In this document: positions 57,156 to 64,000 of the stretch, one piece after another
How positions within the stretch are numbered: position 1 is the first letter of the stretch
Layout of the letters: the number at the start of each line of letters is the position of its first letter
From: Ceriagrion tenellum
Lineage: Eukaryota > Arthropoda > Insecta > Odonata > Coenagrionidae
Length of the DNA stretch: 64,000 nucleotides
NCBI GenBank assembly: GCA_963169105.1
Contig: OY720636.1
Span: forward strand, 108,314,539-108,378,538
Reading direction: 5' to 3'
Program-made: the position numbers and the translations under genes
Notes under the pieces: generated by a model
What the model was told of the DNA's origin: nothing
Seen by the model: only the letters and a program-made list of their open reading frames with translations
Database searches by the model: none

Positions 57156-58032
57156 ATAATAAACTACCTTAATTATTAACACTACGAGTTTCGACTCTCA
57201 GAGTAAGGTACAAGGCAAAGAAATCAGTGGAAAAGTGCGATTGTGTTTCTCATTATGTCCGCTAATTTTTTTGCTTTTAATGGAGGGCGAGATTACGATC
57301 GACGTTTTTTGATGTGGCGGAAACATACGTTGGCGTGTCGTGTCTTATCGTCTTCCCGTCGAGAAGGAAGATATTAGTATTTTTTGGAGTTTTAGTGCCA
57401 AGTGTTGTCTGTTTTTTGCAAATGGAGTTCTAAATGGTGTCAAAGCATTAGTTTATAATCTTATTTTTTAATCAAAGTTGAAATAATCAACGAAAATACT
57501 GACTAGTATTGTTATGGACGGTTTACTATGTTTTATTGTGAAGTGCACAAGAGTCGGAGTGAAGAATTACGACGGATAGTGTGGAAATCAGTTATTGTAC
57601 CTAAATATAGAAAAAATAAAGAATTCTCCGAAAGAAAAGGAGAGTAACAAAAAGATTGACAGGCATATTGCACGAAGTTTAGTCGAAAGTAAACAATAGC
57701 TCTAGGCTACTACCCGTAGAGGTGGCCTTTGATTTCACGACCTGTGATTATGACAGGGTTATCGTATTGCCAATACTCCGTGCCGTATTAGGGTACGCAG
57801 ATTCACTATCCAGGTGAAAAAACAGTTCGGTGATTTTCCGCTCCAATCCAGTGGTGTTTTGTAACTCCTGTCGCGTCGTTTTGGAAATGTGCGGTTCCAA
57901 TTCCTCTTGTTTCAATCGCGTGCGTTTTTCCATCACGGCGTTGCTCGATGGGTTTGTCAACCTCGTGATTTGAATTGCTCTGGAGCTGTGTAGCCTCATC
58001 ATTTGAAATCGGTCTCTGAATATGTATTCATT
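57156..58032. other. Unannotated stretch
   Basis: No gene or element recognised. Confidence 0.45.
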
Positions 58033-58300
58033 TATCGGTTGTTCAATCCTAAGATTGGTTGACTTAAGCCCTCCACCTTTCCCTACGTAATGCTAGTTCT
58101 CTTTCTTCCTGGTAGTTTTTCCTGTGTACTTTGCTCTTTATTGGGTCCATGAACTTATTCCTGGGCCTTCCTTTGGGGACTTTTCCCTCTATTTTTCCTT
58201 CAATTATATCCTTCACAGACCCATTGTGTCTCAGGGTGTGTCCAGTCCATCTGGGTCTTCGCTTCTGTATGGTGTTCCATATGGTCCTTAAATATGTATT
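58033..58300 (-). pseudogene. LINE reverse-transcriptase C-terminal fragment
   Basis: The reverse strand reads IWNTIQKRRPRWTGHTLRHN, VKDIIEGKIEGKVPKGRPRN and ELALRRERWRA, with the same 3' end (GGTTGTTCAATCCTAAGATT) as 37915-38326. Only about the last 80 residues remain, so it is a short 5'-truncated copy. Confidence 0.8.
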
Positions 58301-59514
58301 ACTTTTATTAACATTGTAGGACAAAATCACTAGTTGTTAGCGCAGTGACTGGGAATTATCTCAATCGCAGCTGTGATGTAAAATCTTGAATCCCTCCCAC
58401 CCGACCACCGGTAGATTCGGGTTTTAAGTGCACCTACCCAGTCCAAAATTGCGTCCACTTCATATCCGTCGCCTACTTTAGCGAGGGCTATGCGATAGGA
58501 CGGAAAATCTAATTCGTTTCGACATACCGTCATGTTGGAACTTCCTTAGCGCTGTTTATACCAGGAGGCCAGCGGAGAAATGGATCGCGTTCTTTGGAAG
58601 GGTGTGCTTAACTGCTATGGATCGTAAGAGAACGTAAAGACGCGAAATCCCGCTTCATTTATCACCCGTGGGATGTAAATTCATGGGGAATAAAGAGCCC
58701 GAGTCGTAATGGTTCGCCGTGCAAGGCCTCGCATTAGACCGTCCCAGACGAACTGCAAACGATGCGACGGCAAATTAATATATGCGGCTTTTTGAATTTT
58801 TTTTTCCTTGCGAGAGGCTTCACTGTATAGAGACCGAAGGTTCTTTTCTCATTGACGTCAGCTCGGTTGCGGATGTAATATTCGTGCAGACGATGATGCG
58901 GGGGTCGACTCGCCGGCCTAAATACGTTTTCGGTGTAATGAATAGCGTTCCCTCTTTGCTTCGGATAGGCCTTTGTTTGTCGCAGATAACGGCATAGGAG
59001 GTCAGAGCTTAAATGGGGTCGCTCGTTTATTGTAAAAGCCATTTCCATAATTTGATTGTGATGTTGTAAAATCGTCTTATTCCTCTTTGCTATTCTCCTC
59101 AAAACGCCCGCTATCGGTGGCGCGAGTCATATCTATGGGCTGAAATTCGGCTTTATCGGGGAATTGAGTCCTATCTGCGCATAATGTTGTTACTCGCCGT
59201 CGGGAAAAAGGTAGCTGAAGGCATTTTGTACTGATTACAATTTGTTTTTCAGAGGTAAAGATTGTATCTTATTTATTGGCGACAGCTTCATCGTTTCGGA
59301 TACGAATTCGCTTATCGATCACTTTATTCCTGAACTTTTCACGGGCTCTTTTCCAAGATGGTCGTGACAAAGTTCCTTTAATCGTGGTTTGTGTTTGCCT
59401 GCATAGTTTTCTTCTCGTGGTTCCAAAATAAAGTTATTTCTCAGTGTTTGCACATGGTCCTAAATTATACTGACGTGAACAAATGAAAAACAACGCGTCT
59501 GTGAAAGAATTCTG
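58301..59514. other. Unannotated stretch
   Basis: A 122-codon reverse frame (58734-59102) has no recognisable domain. Otherwise nothing. Confidence 0.45.
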
Positions 59515-60560
59515 TCCTCATAGTCATTCGCATGCAGTACTGGCGGAATCAGAAGAGGAGCTACAGTGTATGACGGGGAGTATTGCAAGAGTGGGGAAAG
59601 AACACGGAATGAAAATAAATGTGGGAAAGACAAAAGTGTTGAGGGTATGTAAGAATGAAGCAATCATTAATATATCGTAGAAGGAAAAATTGTTGAGCGA
59701 GAGAAATCATGTCAGTACTTGGGAAGTTCAGTGACTGAAAATGGGAGCTGTGCCCAGGAAGTAAGACAGAGGATAGGGTCATTCCATGTGAATTCAACCA
59801 AATTCCATGTATTTTGTATGGTCACCAACTTGGATTTGACTAAATAAATAGGTATTTTTACCTCTACTCATATAATTCCCACATGCAAAATTTAAGGTTG
59901 AAACTCCTAAGGGCTTTTGTGTTAGGGCCATTAAAAAAAAGGATGTCATGCCCATAATTTTTTATAATAATGATTTTCAGTGAAATCTGAGCCGAGCTCC
60001 AAAACACCTCTGGTTGAATTCATATGTAATGAGCCGATAGCTATGGGTAAAATAGCCTTTGAGAAATTGAAAGACCTTTTGACAGCATTTAGCATTCCAA
60101 GAGAACTGAGAAAGAGATTCGATAAATGTTGTGTATGGAGTGTGGTGACTCACGGCAGCGAAACATGGACAGTCAAAAGGATAGATGAAAAGTACTGAGA
60201 AAGTTTCGAAATGTGGTTGTGGAGAAAAATGCTTAAGGTGAATTGGACGGATAGAGCGAGAAATGAGGAAGAAGTAATGGCAATAGGAGAAGAAAGAAAA
60301 CTGCTGAGGGAAATCAAAAAGATGAAGGCAGCTTGGATGGGACATATATTCCGCCAAAATTGTCTTTTTAGAAGAATTATTGAAGGAAAAATAGAAGGAA
60401 AGCTAGTAAGGGGAAGAAGAAGAAGAATGGGAATGTTCGATGACAGAAAAAATGGCCGAAGTGACAGGCAAGTGAAAGAAGATGCTAAGGACCGACTGCG
60501 ATGGAGGGCATCCAGTTGAAACCCTGTCAGAAGACAGATTCCACTATGAAGAAGGAGTCA
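59515..60560 (+). pseudogene. LINE reverse-transcriptase fragment with nested MITE
   Basis: Starts just after the RT catalytic aspartates would lie: VLAESEEELQCMTGSIARVG and KINVGKTKVLRV, then (after a +/-1 frameshift at about 59672) VEGKIVERE and QYLGSSVTENGSC. A 259-bp MITE interrupts the frame at 59777-60035. Beyond it come IAFEKLKDLLTAFSIPREL, VWSVVTHGSETWTVKRIDEK, an in-frame TGA at 60196-60198, SFEMWLWRKMLKVNWTDRAR, GEERKLLREIKKMKAAWMGH and the basic tail to RWRASS at 60516. The active-site FADD box is replaced. Same superfamily as the other fragments; non-functional. Confidence 0.85.
59777..60035. mobile_element. TIR MITE nested in the LINE, with 5-bp target duplication
   Basis: Termini GGTCATTCCATGTGAATTCA + ACCA and the inverse of TGGTTGAATTCATATGTAAT + GAGCC form imperfect TIRs of about 24 bp. 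GATAG flanks both sides (59772-59776 and 60036-60040). Removing 264 bp (element plus one GATAG) restores the LINE reading frame through R-I-A-M-G-K-I-A, confirming the boundaries. Non-coding. Confidence 0.88.
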
Positions 60561-61971
60561 TTCACATAAAGTGGTCTCTAGTATCCGATGTAATGTGACC
60601 GAGGTTCCCCTAGGATAACACAATGGCTAATGTGCGAGAAAAATTGGCCACGAAACGAGAAATTTCTCTGCTTTGTCAAAAAATTATTTCTGGACTTGGT
60701 TGGGAAAAAATATTTGCGTAAATCGCCTTTTTTTTAAGGTGATCGAAATGATTACCTATTTCTGACGTTCATTTGCGCGAACTAAGGTGGGTTTGTGTAT
60801 CCACAGAATGGGGGTCGGTGTTTGGGGTATCATCAGTATCAATCCGCGTTCCTCCCAGTTTCACCCGTTGCACCAATCCCGTATACGTTCCGAAATCCCG
60901 TCTCTGTGTATTTCAACGTTTCCTATTCTACAGGCTCCCCTCCGTGTTCAGTGCCCTCGCTGCAAAAACCTTCCTCTCTCGACCATTTCCTCTTCATCTC
61001 CTTGCGTCAAATCCGTCGTTGTTGAAATTCACTAATGTTCCCCAAGCACTTCATCTGTTAATGTTTTTTATTATCGTTTTCCTTTTTCATTTAATATTAA
61101 TAAGTTGTATTAGCCTATGTAAAAGGCCGTGGTGCTGTTTTTGATGGTATTATAAAAAAATTAATATGGAACCTGAATGAATCGGGACTCGGATTTGTCC
61201 GACTATTCTCAAATGAGTTGTCAAACATAGCTTTTTTAAGCACCAAAAGTGGCAACATTTACATCTTTCCTTCTTTGTTGCTCCATTGTACCGTGGTTGC
61301 GTGCCAAAAATCAAAGTTTATACTCTCTAAGTACAGTCCTGTGACCTTGCTGTTCGAAACAATTAAGTTTGACCATATCTCATTGTTAATTTAGGAGATA
61401 TTAGGCTCTAAACATGGATCACAAGTTTAAAAAAAATGGGAAAGTCATCTAGAAGCTCAAGAGTATAGGTCTAGAAAGGCAAATATTCATAGAAATCACC
61501 GATTAATGTCTTATAATCACGAAGATGTCATTATATTTAAAATCCGATCGCTAGATTGTCATGCTTTGGAGATAGAGTTTGCTGCTGCGGCGCGCGAATT
61601 TGCGCTAATTTGTGATATTTGAAGTATCATGACGTTGAAATTTATAATGACAGATATTTATAATTACAGAAGGGAAATATTTTGCTTGGCAAATCGTCAT
61701 TCTTCATTGTATTCTTCCTATGCGCCAAAAATTGTCAAAATCGGAGATGGTCGAGCCACGAGTGCATAGCAATTTGGTTGAGTTAGCTTGGAACCACCCA
61801 TATTCGAGAATTAATGAGCTTACATAAGTTTTTGTTTCTGGTATTAGTGGAAAGTCTAATATGTAACGGGCTGCCATTGATTTCAATATCTTGTGCTCTG
61901 TGAATGCATCAGCCGTTTCTTGATGTTAATATCTAAATTGTGACGCTTACGTAAATTTTTATTATAGGTAG
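60561..61971. other. Unannotated stretch
   Basis: Overlapping open frames at 60773-61144 (+, up to 123 codons) have no domain. The rest is AT-rich. Confidence 0.45.
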
Positions 61972-62534
61972 TTAAGGTAGCGCGAGCGAGATGGTTCCCT
62001 AATCATAATAGAGACCATTTTCGATGTATAAGTTTTAATTTCAACAACTGTGAGATACACGAATTAAATATTACATTATGAATTGTGTAGTAATATAGTT
62101 TAACATTACAGAAATTGTTAGTCATCAAATTAAAATATCTAAATAAACCTTTAACTTGACTCATTTTTTTCACGCGGTACGTTTAAAACTCCATCAAAAC
62201 GGAAGGTTTATTGTCATCCCGAAGGATTTACTGCGGTGACAATATGAATAATTTTCAAAAATAGTTGAGAAAACACACAAGCGACAGACTGTTGCATTTT
62301 TGACGAGATCTTGGTGTTAGGACTTCCTCATTTTGTAAATAAGGTCTCTCTGGAGTACATACGCGTACCATTTCCCATGTAGAAGGACTGGTATTGTCTG
62401 GCAAATATCTCGTTAAGTAATGTGGTATGGTGTTGAATTTTTCATGTCAATGGAAGGGTGATATATTTTTCTTTAAAATGAAACGAAATTCATTGCATTC
62501 TAGGTAAAATGATACTTCGCTCAAACTACCTTAA
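61972..62534 (-). mobile_element. TTAA-type MITE, copy 6
   Basis: TTAA at 61972-61975 and 62531-62534. On the reverse strand it starts GGTAGTTTGAGCGAAGTAT and ends ATCTCGCTCGCGCTACC. Internal blocks (ACTGCGGTGACAATATGA, CATTTCCCATGTAGAAGGAC on the + strand) match copy 3. Intact termini and very similar length (563 versus 567 and 576 bp). Confidence 0.85.
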
Positions 62535-63689
62535 GGAAGAATGGATCAGGGAAATTAAAGGGAAGACATTTTATGTTTTTTTTTTCCCTCACCGTCCTGG
62601 TTTTATACGTAGACTACACGCCTCGCGTAATGAGAATTCCGTCATTGATGCAGAATCTTTGCGATCGATCGAAAAAAAATTACAAAGTGATCAGTCCGCA
62701 CCCGTGAGCGAATAGGTTGGAATCCTTTAGCGATTCCCTTTCTACGAACGTCGGATGTTTAATCATGGTGATAATTGACTCTTCCCTCCCACCCCGCTTC
62801 TCAATTGCCGCGACTTTCAATCAAGCGATCGGGAGCGATTATTCCGCGGCCTAGCGACGTCCTCCACAAGGGTTTCTAGTGGAAGGGAAAGGACGGCTCG
62901 CAGTTCTTTCAGGGAAATCGGTTGAGCGGGGACGGGGCGTCTGATTGAGTCACATGATTGATTCACGGTCATGAGTCTCACTCGTTGATTCAAGCGCCCT
63001 CGAGGCACGCTTCGTCCAACCTTTTTTTTTTTTGATCGATCCCACCCCATCGATTAGTTTCATTGGCATTCGTTTCTAATCGTTAATGAATTATTACTTA
63101 CGATTAGTTATCGCGGGCGTCCGTTTTTGCTGATTCGGGGGGGTTGATAGACGTATCGACGTTCGTCAACTTGACGATTCGGAATCAGATCTTTGTCGAC
63201 TTTCGTAATCATGCGCTGGTTATTGTTGATGGAATCGGGCCGTGCCGTGGGAGTAAAAATTTCTCGCGAGCAGGTTTTTGCGTGGACTTTTATGCGGCCA
63301 ATTTAAAAGAATTATGCTTTGTTTACCCGTCACCTTGGGAGCTTTTAATACGCTCCAGTCGCTGCTCACTTCGCAATTCTACTGCGCTCATTTGTTTCAC
63401 ACCATACGCGCTTGGCAAGGCACTTCAAAACAGATCGGAACATCGTTGATGTGTGGTTAGCAACGATGGAACTTCGATGGTGGAAAGCGCAATTGTTTTT
63501 TTCTTGAATTGATTTCAATAGAAGTGTCAAACATGTATATTTTCAGTTTTTTTAAAATTATTCTGTGGTTAAAATCTGACGTTTTTAAATACATATCTTG
63601 CCCACTATTTATTACTTTACCCTGTGAGGACCCTTTTCTGTGATGCATGAAGTATAATAATTTTATATTTCCCACTTTCTCACTGAAGA
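62535..63689. other. Unannotated, moderately GC-rich stretch
   Basis: 62740-63430 is repeat-free and CpG-containing, with a 101-codon frame at 63144-63449 (+) that has no domain. A gene-proximal region is possible. Confidence 0.35.
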
Positions 63690-63845
63690 TATAAGAAAGT
63701 AGAAGGAAAGGCCCTGATGACGATGGAAAAGTATTCCATCGAAACGTCGGCGACGAAGAAGATGGAGCTTCTGACGCGGATGGAAACCCGAGAAGAACTT
63801 ACAAGAATTATTCGCCGGGAGAAAATTAAATCCTTCACGTAAAGT
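63690..63845 (+). mobile_element. Foldback-family terminus with the clearest hammerhead-like motif
   Basis: 63714-63745 reads CTGATGACGATGGAAAAG then TATTCCATCGAAACGTC. A perfect 7-bp stem GATGGAA/TTCCATC lies between the CTGATGA and GAAAC boxes, with one extra base after CTGATGA. Downstream the + strand encodes MELLTRMETREELTRIIRRE, parallel to the young element at 54935. Only one arm is present. Confidence 0.75.
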
Positions 63846-63910
63846 AGAAGTAATGGGATGAAGGGTCAATAATAATTGATTTCCTAAAGTATCTCTTGCG
63901 TCTAATGGGA

Positions 63911-63952
63911 GGCATATTTTGCGTATAATAAAAATTATACGCAAAATATGCC
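63911..63952. repeat. Perfect 19-bp-arm palindrome
   Basis: GGCATATTTTGCGTATAAT and its exact inverse are separated by 4 A residues. No poly-T exit or other signs of a terminator or RNA gene accompany it. Confidence 0.9.
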
Positions 63953-64000
63953 GGCTTGACTATTCTTTCTATTATTAAAGAGTCTCTTCTACCACAGTCA

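Noticed and set aside
1..64000. CRISPR array, prokaryotic operon or ribosome-binding-site signals
   Set aside because: No regularly spaced identical repeats with unique spacers and no operon-like coding layout; the DNA is eukaryotic in character.

Overview
This window looks like repeat-rich, non-coding nuclear DNA from a eukaryote, most likely an arthropod and perhaps an insect with a large genome. The signs are: no prokaryotic gene organisation, no open frame that reads as a complete cellular gene, many degraded non-LTR retrotransposon (LINE) tails, tRNA-headed SINEs, and several families of miniature inverted-repeat elements (MITEs). I cannot name the species. I found no host protein-coding exon, rRNA, snRNA or intact tRNA gene that I can defend. 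The longest open frames fall in GC- or CT-skewed stretches and have no recognisable domain.

The content is layered mobile DNA. (1) Six copies of a roughly 0.5-0.85 kb MITE family with TTAA at the ends lie at 1954-2520, 21421-21934, 22257-22832, 48393-49240, 56411-57155 and 61972-62534. (2) At least twelve short foldback (inverted-repeat) elements are spread through the window. They carry a CTGATGA - hairpin - GAAAC motif and often a conserved tail that reads FHKVTPETLS-like. They resemble Penelope-like retroelement termini with hammerhead-ribozyme-like cores. (3) LINE reverse-transcriptase C-terminal fragments lie at 6188-6697 (-), 15352-16232 (+, interrupted), 16966-17470 (-), 35471-36192 (+), 37915-38326 (-), 51805-52690 (+), 58033-58300 (-) and 59515-60560 (+). 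(4) Three SINE families are present: SINE-A at 6847 and 45503, SINE-B at 15668, 29953, 50403 and 54050, and SINE-C at 14095 and 27238. (5) Further TIR elements lie at 8996-9377, 34335-34744 (hAT-like with an 8-bp target duplication), 36344-36554, 37051-37327, 42578-42844 and 59777-60035. (6) Tandem arrays include a higher-order repeat at 43612-44298, a 322-337-bp repeat with an inverted arm at 4350-5285, a 144-bp duplication at 31387-31674 and an (AT)n tract at 45446-45501.

The elements do not act as a pathway. They record successive insertions: a LINE tail split by a foldback that is itself split by a SINE (15352-16232), and a LINE whose frame is restored exactly when a nested MITE and one copy of its target duplication are removed (59515-60560). 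Between them lie unannotatable AT-rich stretches and several GC/CpG-rich blocks (about 1.1-1.85, 9.4-10.3, 13.1-13.6, 33.8-34.3, 43.1-43.4, 50.9-51.2 and 55.5-56.2 kb). These blocks could include promoters or untranslated exons, but nothing in the sequence proves it.

The most interesting signal is the foldback family. Its hairpin stems differ between loci yet still pair, one copy has a 13-bp target-site duplication, and two copies share a peptide in which the differences across the best-matched six codons are all at third positions.
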